Origin: Syntrophaceae bacterium
GTDB lineage: Bacteria > Desulfobacterota > DTXE01
Length of the DNA: 15,114 nt
Reading direction: 5' to 3'
NCBI GenBank assembly: GCA_012962595.1
Contig: DTXE01000556.1
Location: 1 to 15,114, forward strand
Shown here: piece after piece, positions 6,433 to 13,500 of the stretch
How the letters are laid out: every line of letters begins with the position of its first letter
Position numbering within the stretch: position 1 is the stretch's first letter
Notes under the pieces: generated by a model
Databases searched by the model: none
What the model was told of the DNA's origin: nothing
The model's input: only the letters and a program-made list of their open reading frames with translations
Made by a program: the position numbers and the translations under genes

Positions 6433-8016
6433 ATGGAAAGGAAAAAGGAAAGGGTACAAAAGAAGATAAAAAAATTGAAAATAGGACCAAGAGAGGCTGA
6501 GGCTATACTTAGAGGCCTGGGTGATGGAGTCAGCATTCAAGACAGAAATTTCAGGATAATTTATCAAAATGAGGTCATGCAGAAAATATTCGGTAATCAG
6601 ATAGGTAGGTATTGCTATAACATTTATGAACGCAGGGATCAGGTTTGCGAAAAGTGCCCTGTGGAAATAGCTTTGAGCACCGGCAAGATCAATACCAGCC
6701 TTCGAGTGGGAATAGATAAGGATGGAAGGTCGGGATATTATGAGAACACCGCTTCACCAATAAGGGATGAAAAGGGGAATATTATAGCGGCGGTGGAGAT
6801 TGTAAGAAATGTCTCTGACAGGGTAAGGCTGGAAGAGGATGTTAAAGACAGGACAAATGAACTAGCCCAGGCAAACATAAAATTGAGAAAATTACATAAT
6901 GAATTGGAGCAAAAGGTGAAAGAAAGAACGGTTGAGCTTCAGGCCCGCCTGAATGATCTTAGCATCGTCTATGAGATGGATAGGCAGATATCGGCCAAAC
7001 TTCATCTTAGTGATATTTTGGAGTATGTGATTAATTCTGTTCCTGAAGTTATGGAGGCGGAAATCTGCGCCATCTTTCTCTGGAATGAGGTTAGGGCTCA
7101 ACTTATTCCCAAAATGGTGACGGGGCTTTCTCCAGAAGGGTCAGAAGATATCCCCTTCCTATTGGGAGAAGGACTGGAGGGCTGGGTAGGCTTAGAAAGG
7201 AGACAGGTTAATGTCCTGGATGTGTCTGTTGATCCTCGTTGGAAGGATAAACTACCCTACCCAGTCCATAAAGTAAAAACTGCCCTATTTTGCCCTATCC
7301 TCATGGGTGAAAAGTTATTAGGGGTAATCGGATTAATAAATAAGGCCAGGGGGAGGGCGTTTAACCATTCTGATGAATCTCTACTTACAGCCATTGCCGG
7401 ACAGCTGGCGGTGGCTATGGAGAATGCCACTTTATACGAAAGGGTAAGGGACCTTTCATTAGGTACTATACGTTCCTTAGCCATGGCCATAGATGCCCGT
7501 GACCCCTACACCAGAGGTCATTCGGAGGAAGTGGCCAAATATGCGGTTATAATAGCTAAGGTCCTTAATTATAGCCTAGAAAAAACAGAGATGATAGAGA
7601 TTGCTGGGCTTCTTCATGATACGGGAAAGATAGGCATCTCCGGGGAAATCTTAAAGAAACCTGGTCCCCTTACACACGAAGATTGGGATAAGATAAGGCT
7701 TCATCCCTATTTGAGCAGGAAGATATTAATCCCTGTAGAATCCCTTCATAGTATCATACCCTGGATATACCATCACCATGAGAGATATGACGGCACTGGA
7801 TATCCAGATGGCATAAATGGGGAAAAGATACCTTTGGAGGCCAAGATACTAGCCGTAGCCGATGCCTTTTCCGCCTTGACCTCCGATAGGCCATATCGTA
7901 AAGCAAAAACCAAACATGAGGCCATAGAGGAATTAAGAAAGGTATCTGGAACACAATTAGACCCCAAGATAGTAGAGATTTTTATCAAGGCACTAGCTAA
8001 AGAAAGTGAGGGGTAA
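6433..8016 (+). CDS. PAS-GAF-HD-GYP sensor, probable cyclic-di-GMP phosphodiesterase
   Basis: A soluble 527-residue signalling protein. Residues 22-130 form a PAS domain (ILRGLGDGVSIQDRNFRIIY) with a Cys cluster (Cys61, Cys72, Cys75). Residues 130-175 form a coiled-coil linker. Residues 176-335 form a GAF domain (ILEYVINSVPEVMEAEICAIFLW, GLEGWVG, CPILMGEKLLGVIGL). Residues 345-510 form an HD-GYP domain with the full metal and catalytic set: RGHSEEV (His363), LLHDTGKIGI (His395, Asp396), His424, HHHERYDGTGYP (447-458) and VADAF (Asp477). HD-GYP proteins hydrolyse c-di-GMP to GMP. I start at ATG 6433 because AAGGA lies 7 nt upstream. GTG 6379, preceded by GGGGA, would add 18 residues and remains possible. 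The PAS/GAF input signal is unknown. Confidence 0.92.
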   Translation: MERKKERVQKKIKKLKIGPREAEAILRGLGDGVSIQDRNFRIIYQNEVMQKIFGNQIGRYCYNIYERRDQVCEKCPVEIALSTGKINTSLRVGIDKDGRSGYYENTASPIRDEKGNIIAAVEIVRNVSDRVRLEEDVKDRTNELAQANIKLRKLHNELEQKVKERTVELQARLNDLSIVYEMDRQISAKLHLSDILEYVINSVPEVMEAEICAIFLWNEVRAQLIPKMVTGLSPEGSEDIPFLLGEGLEGWVGLERRQVNVLDVSVDPRWKDKLPYPVHKVKTALFCPILMGEKLLGVIGLINKARGRAFNHSDESLLTAIAGQLAVAMENATLYERVRDLSLGTIRSLAMAIDARDPYTRGHSEEVAKYAVIIAKVLNYSLEKTEMIEIAGLLHDTGKIGISGEILKKPGPLTHEDWDKIRLHPYLSRKILIPVESLHSIIPWIYHHHERYDGTGYPDGINGEKIPLEAKILAVADAFSALTSDRPYRKAKTKHEAIEELRKVSGTQLDPKIVEIFIKALAKESEG

Positions 8017-8064
8017 AACTATATAGAATAAATAGGTAACTGACTTATTTTCTGGCATACGAGA

Positions 8065-8814
8065 ATGTTTTGGTTCATACCAAGAAGACATATTCTACAG
8101 ATATTTCTTATCCTTACCATTTTAATTACCTCCTGTGCCCATGTGCCTTATACCGAGCGCCCACAGTTTATCCTTATATCTGAAACCCAGGAGATAGCCT
8201 TGGGGGCTGATGCATATCAAGAAATATTGAAAGAGTCTCGATTATCAAGTGATACTGCCATCGTGGAAATGGTTCGGCAAGTGGGGTGGAGAATTGCTAG
8301 GGTTTCTGGACGTCCAGATTATAAATGGGAGTTTAACGTGATTGAAGATGATGAGATGGCCAATGCCTTTGCCCTACCTGGCGGCAAAGTAGCCGTTTAT
8401 ACCGGTATTCTCAAATACACCCAAGATGAGGAGGGTCTAGCTACTGTCATGAGCCACGAGATTGCCCATGCCATTGCTAGACATGGTGCAGAGCGGATGA
8501 CCAGCTCTTTGGTATTAAATATGGTAGGGGGGAGTCTTACAGGGGCAGCCAAGGTAGGCTATGGGATAGCTACAGGAGTAGGAATCGTTTTACCCTTCAG
8601 CAGGAAACAGGAATCAGAAGCAGATCACATCGGTTTGATTCTTATGGCGAAGGCAGGCTACGATCCAAGGAAAGCCATAGATTTTTGGAGCAGGATGATG
8701 GCCTCTGATAAGAAGACACTGCCTGCTTTTCTCTCCACACACCCAGCGGACGAAAAAAGGATTGCTCAAATTCGGGCCTGGATGCCCGAGGCACTGAGTT
8801 ATTATAAGCCTTGA
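8065..8814 (+). CDS. M48-family zinc metalloprotease lipoprotein
   Basis: A 249-residue protease with a lipoprotein signal peptide: basic start (RRH), hydrophobic run and lipobox ITSC with Cys24 as the lipidation site. The mature protein would sit in the periplasm anchored to the outer or inner membrane. Residues 95-118 give the family segment NAFALPGGKVAVYTGIL. The zinc site is HEIAH (His131, Glu132, His135) with the third ligand in ESEADHIG (Glu185). The ending FLSTHPADEKRIAQI is typical of M48 proteins such as LoiP, YcaL and the BepA peptidase domain. No TPR tail follows, so it is closer to LoiP/YcaL in size. Envelope-protein quality control is the expected role. The ribosome-binding site is weak. 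The gene converges on the coiled-coil gene with a 13-bp gap. Confidence 0.9.
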   Translation: MFWFIPRRHILQIFLILTILITSCAHVPYTERPQFILISETQEIALGADAYQEILKESRLSSDTAIVEMVRQVGWRIARVSGRPDYKWEFNVIEDDEMANAFALPGGKVAVYTGILKYTQDEEGLATVMSHEIAHAIARHGAERMTSSLVLNMVGGSLTGAAKVGYGIATGVGIVLPFSRKQESEADHIGLILMAKAGYDPRKAIDFWSRMMASDKKTLPAFLSTHPADEKRIAQIRAWMPEALSYYKP

Positions 8815-8827
8815 AAACGCTATCCAC

Positions 8828-9544
8828 TCATTTTTGTGGAATATTATAGTAGTCATATTTTGCATGATCTCGAACAAGCAGAAGAAACTGTTTAATCTCC
8901 TTTAAGGCTGTCTTCAAATCGTGACATTCCTTTTCTAAACCGGCATTGTCCTCCAAAACTGCTTTCAGTTGTTCTTCCAGTTCTGATTGTTTTTGAAGGA
9001 TTCTTTTTCTCTCCTTTTCTAAGTAGCTATTTTGAATCCTTAAGGCCTCATCCTCCTTTAGCCTGGATTTAAAGGAATCTCTTTCTCTTAAGGCCTCATC
9101 TCGCTCGGTGGTCAAGGTGGCAACCTTTTCTTTCAATTCTTTGTTTTCTGTTTGAAGGTCATGGATTTTTAGCAAAGCATCACTATTCTCTTCCTCAAGG
9201 TAGGTAATTTCCCGCTCCATCTCTTGGAGTCTTGCAGTGATATTACTCTGATCCTGAACCAGAGTCCTTAGTTCTTTGTTATCAGAGAGGAGTTGATTTA
9301 TGGTCTTTTCAGCTGAAGCCAGATCTTCTTCTAACGCCATTTTTATATCCTGAGTTGCCTGTAATTGAGATTGTAGGTCTTCCACAAGCCCCAAGACATC
9401 CATGTGTAGATCTTTTGCTGAAAACGTCTCTTTTTCATCTCTTCCATTTTTTTCCCCGGAAGAAATTTCTTTGACCGCTTCTGCAACCTTACTCCCCACT
9501 GTAGGCATCTTTCGGGCAACACTTCTGTCAAACCCATTAGACAT
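8828..9544 (-). CDS. Coiled-coil protein, candidate PomX-like partner of the adjacent ParA
   Basis: A 238-residue soluble protein. Residues 1-50 are polar and partly basic (MSNGFDRSVARKMPTVGSKV at the start). Residues 50-225 are a long Glu/Lys/Leu-rich coiled coil, followed by a short tail DYYNIPQK. It is the last gene of the ruv-HEAT-ParA operon. Its ribosome-binding site AGGAGGT (9555-9561) lies inside the two terminal Arg codons and stop of the ParA gene, implying coupled translation. Context and composition match PomX of Myxococcus xanthus, a coiled-coil scaffold whose short basic N-terminal peptide stimulates the ParA-type ATPase PomZ. The start here shares F5, V9, R11 and P14 with the PomX peptide as I recall it. 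PomX is longer (about 400 residues). The coiled coil is clear; the function is inference. Confidence 0.7.
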   Translation of the reverse strand: MSNGFDRSVARKMPTVGSKVAEAVKEISSGEKNGRDEKETFSAKDLHMDVLGLVEDLQSQLQATQDIKMALEEDLASAEKTINQLLSDNKELRTLVQDQSNITARLQEMEREITYLEEENSDALLKIHDLQTENKELKEKVATLTTERDEALRERDSFKSRLKEDEALRIQNSYLEKERKRILQKQSELEEQLKAVLEDNAGLEKECHDLKTALKEIKQFLLLVRDHAKYDYYNIPQK

Positions 9545-9552
9545 AGTCTCTT

Positions 9553-10587
9553 TTACCTCCTCTGAGCATAGTTAGCGAATAGCCTTGATTTGGCCTTTGA
9601 TGGCATTCCTTTTTTATGTTTTGAAAATCTTTTCCCTGTCAGATTTCTTATTTTGAAGATTTCACCAATAACCCTTTGAATATCCACCGCACCTCTTGAA
9701 TTGGGAGCATACTCAAAAATGGTCTTTCCATCACTGGATGCCTCAGCGATCTTGGTATCCTGCCCAATGGTTGTTTTTAAAAGATATTTGGAATAATGTT
9801 TTATTAAGGCCTCTCGTGACCGCCGACATATCTTATGAGATCTGTTATAGCGATTTAATAAGATATAAATATTGTCGAATGTAAAGGAAAAGTCTTCCTC
9901 CACGGTCGCCAGCGTTTCAAATAGTATCTTGAGGCCATGGTAAGATAGAAAATCGGCCAGAACCGGAATTATTAGATCGTTGGCGGCCAAAATGGCATTG
10001 AGATTCAAAAGTCCCATACTAGGTGAGGCATCCATTACGATAACTTCATAATCCTTCTCAATGGGCTTAAGAGCCTTTTTTAATCTGAATTCTCTGGCAT
10101 TCAAGGGTTGAAGCGCAAGTTCGATTGGAGATAAACTGAGGTTAGAAGGCAACAAATCTAGGGTGGGAAGTATAGTTTTCATAATAATGTCCCTGATGTC
10201 CTCTTTGAGAATGAGGGCATTATATAAGGTCTTCCCATCGTGTGAGTCATAGCCCAGACACTGAGTTAAATGGCCCTGAGGGTCCAAGTCCACAAGTAGT
10301 GTGTGGATGCCCATTTCGGCCAATCTAAATCCGTAAGATGCTGAGAGACTACTTTTACCTGTTCCACCCTTGAAGTTAAGGAAAAGCTGTCTTCTATGGG
10401 ACTTAATTGGAGAAGGGATTTTCAGGTATGTCCTATATCGAGAGAGGTCCTCTGGCAAGTAATACCGAACTTTGCCATTACGCCTGGCTGGAGGTACTAT
10501 CCCCCTTAGTTCTTTTTCCAGTAGCTCCTTACTGGAGATACCCAATAGTTCGGCAAACCGTGCAGGCGTATATACTACGGGATACAA
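9553..10587 (-). CDS. ParA/MinD-like ATPase with N-terminal MerR-like HTH, candidate PomZ-like
   Basis: A 344-residue protein. Residues 5-56 resemble a MerR-type HTH (YTPARFAELLGISSKELL, VRYYLPEDLSRYRTYL). The ATPase follows: deviant Walker A KGGTGKSS (73-80, signature Lys73), LLVDLDPQG (97-105), IVMDASPSMG (183-192, Walker B Asp186) and the C-terminal TKIAEASSDGKTIFEYAPNS block. The tail from about residue 317 is strongly basic, which could aid non-specific DNA binding. Such ATPases form ATP-dependent DNA-bound dimers that position cargo on the nucleoid. The start is TTG (10585-10587), chosen because GGAGG lies 8 nt upstream and no ATG or GTG precedes the HTH. The gene starts 2 nt after the HEAT-protein stop. 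There is no ParB gene or obvious parS nearby, so it is unlikely to be a classical chromosome-segregation ParA. Confidence 0.88.
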   Translation of the reverse strand: MYPVVYTPARFAELLGISSKELLEKELRGIVPPARRNGKVRYYLPEDLSRYRTYLKIPSPIKSHRRQLFLNFKGGTGKSSLSASYGFRLAEMGIHTLLVDLDPQGHLTQCLGYDSHDGKTLYNALILKEDIRDIIMKTILPTLDLLPSNLSLSPIELALQPLNAREFRLKKALKPIEKDYEVIVMDASPSMGLLNLNAILAANDLIIPVLADFLSYHGLKILFETLATVEEDFSFTFDNIYILLNRYNRSHKICRRSREALIKHYSKYLLKTTIGQDTKIAEASSDGKTIFEYAPNSRGAVDIQRVIGEIFKIRNLTGKRFSKHKKGMPSKAKSRLFANYAQRR

Positions 10588-10589
10588 AA

Positions 10590-11294
10590 TTAGTTCCTCC
10601 GGTTATCTTTTCCTACCGTAGCTTTCCTTTGCCACCACATCTTCCACTCCCTTATCTCCCTTTCCAGTGTTAGTATCTTATGATTGGCCTCCAGTTTTAC
10701 AGGACCAACAATCCTTCTTAGATAGCGTAATGCCATATCACGAACCACTTCATGAGAATCGTCAAGGGCCCTAATTAGATGGGGCATGGCAATATCTTGG
10801 GAAAGGCTGACTGTTGCCCAAAGGGCCACCTTCCTAACGCCTTTGTCAGTATCATTCAGTAAATCGAGGATGATAGGGATTGCCTCATGAATCTGATTAC
10901 ATGCCAGATATGTGACAGCCCTCCTTCGAACAAATGGTGAACTACTCTTCAAGGACTTTTCAAATTCTAATAGCCCTGTGTGGCCTATGTGGTGAAGTCC
11001 TCGCAATGCTTGCATAACAACACATTCATCTTTATCTTCCAATGCCTCCCTTAGTAAGGGGATTAGAGAGCTATCTTTAAATTTAGAGATGATTTGGATT
11101 GCTAATGACCTAACACTTCCATCGTTATCCTTGGCAGCCTTAACTACGTGAGGCAAGATGGTTTCATGGCGCCTATTTTGGAGAAATCTAAGGCTTAGGC
11201 ACCTAACCTTGGGGTCAGGATCTAAGAGGTCAGAAAGGGCTTGTTCAAGGCTTACCCCACGGTATTTCTCGCCAATGATTGGTTCCTTATCCAT
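10590..11294 (-). CDS. HEAT-repeat protein, candidate PomY-like
   Basis: A 234-residue, almost entirely alpha-helical repeat protein with about five or six HEAT/PBS-lyase-type units. Each has a D/N-x-x-x-x-V-R-x-x-A pattern, for example DPDPKVRCLSLRFL, DNDGSVRSLAIQII, SSSPFVRRRAVTYL, DTDKGVRKVALWA and DSHEVVRDMALRYL. It ends with a Trp-rich helix (EIREWKMWWQRK). No signal peptide or membrane segment is present. Repeats of this kind act as protein-binding scaffolds. It begins 1 nt after the ruvB stop and ends 2 nt before the ParA start, so the three are tightly coupled. In the Myxococcus Pom system the HEAT-containing PomY bridges PomX and stimulates PomZ; PomY is much larger and also has coiled-coil and Pro-rich regions. 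The repeat call is firm; the role is inferred from context. Confidence 0.8.
   Translation of the reverse strand: MDKEPIIGEKYRGVSLEQALSDLLDPDPKVRCLSLRFLQNRRHETILPHVVKAAKDNDGSVRSLAIQIISKFKDSSLIPLLREALEDKDECVVMQALRGLHHIGHTGLLEFEKSLKSSSPFVRRRAVTYLACNQIHEAIPIILDLLNDTDKGVRKVALWATVSLSQDIAMPHLIRALDDSHEVVRDMALRYLRRIVGPVKLEANHKILTLEREIREWKMWWQRKATVGKDNRRN
10596..10600 (-). promoter_or_regulatory. Ribosome-binding site deciding the TTG start of the ParA-like gene
   Basis: GGAGG on the minus strand, 8 nt before the TTG at 10585-10587. It lies in the last codons of the HEAT-protein gene and is the main support for using TTG. Confidence 0.75.
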
Positions 11295-11295
11295 C

Positions 11296-12315
11296 TTAAA
11301 CCTTATTGTTTTCTTCCAAACTTTTTAATTTCTTCCCGAAGTGTTCATAAGCAAGCCTAGTTACTACCCTCCCTCGAGGGGTGCGGTTAAGATAACCACT
11401 TTGGATAAGAAATGGTTCATAAACATCCTCTATAGTATCCTTCTCTTCGCAGATGGCTGCGGATAGAGCATCAACGCCTATAGGGCCACCATCAAACTTA
11501 TCAATAATGGTCAGCAGAATCTTCCTATCCATTTTATCAAGGCCCTTTTCATCCACCTCCAGCATATGTAAGGCCTTATCTGCCACCTCTCTGGTTATAG
11601 TCCCGTTAGCCCTTACTTGTGCATAGTCCCTTACTCTCCGAAGTAAGCGTAGGGCTACACGTGGAGTCCCCCTGGATCTCCGAGCTATTTCCCTGGCCCC
11701 CCCTTTTTCAATACCGATAGTCAGTAAATTGGCTGAACGTAGGATAATAGATTCGATTTCCTCCATTCTGTAAAAGTCAAATCTGAAGACCACACCAAAT
11801 CGATCCCTCAAAGGAGAAGTAAGAAGCCCTGCTCGGGTGGTGGCGCCTATAAGGGTAAATTTCGGAAGATTCAATTTGATGGAACGTGCACTGGGGCCTT
11901 GGCCAATTATGAGGTCTAACTTAAATTCTTCCATAGCTGGATAGAGTATTTCTTCTACCACATGAGGGAGACGATGCATTTCATCAATAAACAGTACATC
12001 GTGATTCTTAAGGTTGGTGAGTATGGCAGCCAAATCGCCTGGACGTTCAATAACTGGACCCGCGGTAGCCCTGATATTCACACCTAATTCCCGGGAGATG
12101 ATGTAAGCTAGAGTCGTTTTACCTAGGCCTGGATACCCATAGAAAAGTACGTGATCCAAAGATTCGCCCCTTTCCTTGGCAGCCTCGATAAATATCTTCA
12201 AGCTCGTTTTTATCTCTTCTTGACCAATGTATTCATTTAGGGTTTTAGGACGAAGATTAAGCTCATAGGTAAAATCTTCCTCTCTATCTCTGCCCACAAT
12301 GGCATCCTCTTTCAT
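11296..12315 (-). CDS. ruvB: Holliday junction branch-migration ATPase RuvB
   Basis: A 339-residue AAA+ helicase, full family length. It opens with the usual [12 protein letters not shown]. The Walker A reads GYPGLGKTT (60-68), where most RuvB proteins have GPPGLGKTT. Walker B is FIDEMH (109-114), sensor 1 lies in IGATTRAG, the arginine-finger region is SPLRDRFG (167-174) and sensor 2 lies in RRSRGTPR. The C-terminal winged helix ends with TPRGRVVT. RuvB forms hexameric rings on DNA arms flanking the RuvA tetramer and drives branch migration. It follows ruvA by 26 nt and is followed after 1 nt by the HEAT-protein gene. The start codon lacks a strong Shine-Dalgarno, so coupling to ruvA is likely. 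Confidence 0.97.
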   Translation of the reverse strand: MKEDAIVGRDREEDFTYELNLRPKTLNEYIGQEEIKTSLKIFIEAAKERGESLDHVLFYGYPGLGKTTLAYIISRELGVNIRATAGPVIERPGDLAAILTNLKNHDVLFIDEMHRLPHVVEEILYPAMEEFKLDLIIGQGPSARSIKLNLPKFTLIGATTRAGLLTSPLRDRFGVVFRFDFYRMEEIESIILRSANLLTIGIEKGGAREIARRSRGTPRVALRLLRRVRDYAQVRANGTITREVADKALHMLEVDEKGLDKMDRKILLTIIDKFDGGPIGVDALSAAICEEKDTIEDVYEPFLIQSGYLNRTPRGRVVTRLAYEHFGKKLKSLEENNKV

Positions 12316-12341
12316 GACAATTGAGTGATCTTCCAGTTCGT

Positions 12342-12947
12342 CTATTTTAAAAAGGAGCTTAAAGTCTTTCTAAGAAGTTCCTCTATGGTTATCTTTCCGG
12401 AATTTTCTTCCCATATCTTGCTCAATGCCCTTCTGGCCTCTCTTTTGTCATAACCCAAGTTGGCCAAGGCAGAGAGGGCATCCCTTAAAATTTCCCTCCC
12501 ATCAAACTGTCCCAGGCTTTCTCGCTCTGCTTGGGATATACTATGGGCCACCTTTTCCTTAAGCTCAAAAAGTATGCGCTTGGCTGTCTTTTTCCCCACC
12601 CCTGGAATGGCATCTATTCTGTCCATATCACCTGTTAATATGGAGCTTCTGAGTTCGTGAGGAGATATTCCAGACAAGATGTTTATAGCAAGCTTAGGGC
12701 CGATTCCTGCTACATTTAAAAGGGTGAGGAACATCTCCTTTTCGTCAGGGGTAGAAAATCCATACAACTTGAGAGAATCCTTCTGTACATAGGTCTGGAT
12801 ATGGAGTGTCACTTTATCCCCGGGATCTGGCAATTCATAAAAGGTAGAAAGAGAGATGTCAATTCCGTACCCTACCCCTTGATTTACCGATACGATAACA
12901 TGTCCCGGAGATTTGAAAAGAAGCTTACCTTCAATATGAGCAATCAT
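12342..12947 (-). CDS. ruvA: Holliday junction binding protein RuvA
   Basis: A 201-residue protein of normal length. Residues 1-62 form the OB-fold domain ([28 protein letters not shown]). The middle carries two helix-hairpin-helix motifs, [13 protein letters not shown] and [13 protein letters not shown], which bind the junction arms. A flexible acidic/polar linker leads to domain III ([28 protein letters not shown]), which contacts RuvB. The ATG overlaps the ruvC stop by four bases (ATGA), a classic coupled arrangement. As a tetramer it holds the junction square and recruits RuvB. Confidence 0.97.
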   Translation of the reverse strand: MIAHIEGKLLFKSPGHVIVSVNQGVGYGIDISLSTFYELPDPGDKVTLHIQTYVQKDSLKLYGFSTPDEKEMFLTLLNVAGIGPKLAINILSGISPHELRSSILTGDMDRIDAIPGVGKKTAKRILFELKEKVAHSISQAERESLGQFDGREILRDALSALANLGYDKREARRALSKIWEENSGKITIEELLRKTLSSFLK

Positions 12948-13426
12948 CCCTCTTTAGGCTCCTTAGATGAATGTATAGAACAAATGGCTACCGCCAGGGC
13001 ATCTGAGACATTATGTTCTGCAACTTTGTTAAGACTCAGCAAGGATTTGACCATGTGTTGCACCTGATTCTTAGTGGCCATACCAAAACCCACCACAGAT
13101 TTTTTAATCGATAGGGGACTATACTCTTGGACGACCAATTCTGCATTGGAAACTGCCAAAAGAACAACTCCCCGCACTTCACCTAGCCTTAGCAAGCTTT
13201 TCACACTTTTTGCATAGAAAGGATGTTCTATGGCCACAGCATCGGGAGAAAATTGCTCAATAATCTCTTCCACAGAATCATATATTTTCTTTAATCTAGA
13301 GGGGAGAGGTTCTTTTAGGGAAAAGGAAATACTTCCACTGGCAACATGGATCAAATGGTCACCTTGGTTTTCCACGATTCCATAACCCGTGGTATAAGAT
13401 CCTGGATCAATACCTAAAATACGCAT
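12944..13426 (-). CDS. ruvC: Holliday junction resolvase RuvC
   Basis: A 160-residue endonuclease of the RNase H-like fold that resolves four-way junctions as a dimer. ILGIDPGS (Asp7) and VAIEHPFYAKS (Glu67) give the first two metal ligands. The C-terminal motif reads EHNVSDALAVAI with Asp142. The residue three before Asp142, normally Asp (E. coli Asp138) or His (Thermus), is Asn139, with His138 beside it; this could alter metal binding. The Tyr-Ser-Pro segment EYSPLSIKK and the VVGFGMATKNQVQ loop are otherwise typical. The ATG is fixed by the conserved N-terminus. A purine-rich AAGGGGAGT immediately precedes it, rather close to the start. It overlaps ruvA by 4 bp and lies 74 nt after the STAS-like gene. 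Confidence 0.95.
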   Translation of the reverse strand: MRILGIDPGSYTTGYGIVENQGDHLIHVASGSISFSLKEPLPSRLKKIYDSVEEIIEQFSPDAVAIEHPFYAKSVKSLLRLGEVRGVVLLAVSNAELVVQEYSPLSIKKSVVGFGMATKNQVQHMVKSLLSLNKVAEHNVSDALAVAICSIHSSKEPKEG

Positions 13427-13500
13427 ACTCCCCTTCTGTTATCTGCAAATTGCGAGTAGTCATTGTAAGATCACACAAAGACTAACAGTATCCTTTGAAG

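Noticed and set aside
8823..8840. Hairpin TCCAC-loop-GTGGA between the convergent M48 and coiled-coil genes as a bidirectional terminator
   Set aside because: The stem is only 5 bp with weak pairing, and no T-run follows on either strand; the T-run is in the loop.
9553..10587. Classical chromosome-partition parA
   Set aside because: No parB, parS-like palindromes, or gidA/mnmG-type neighbours are present; the partners are HEAT and coiled-coil proteins instead.
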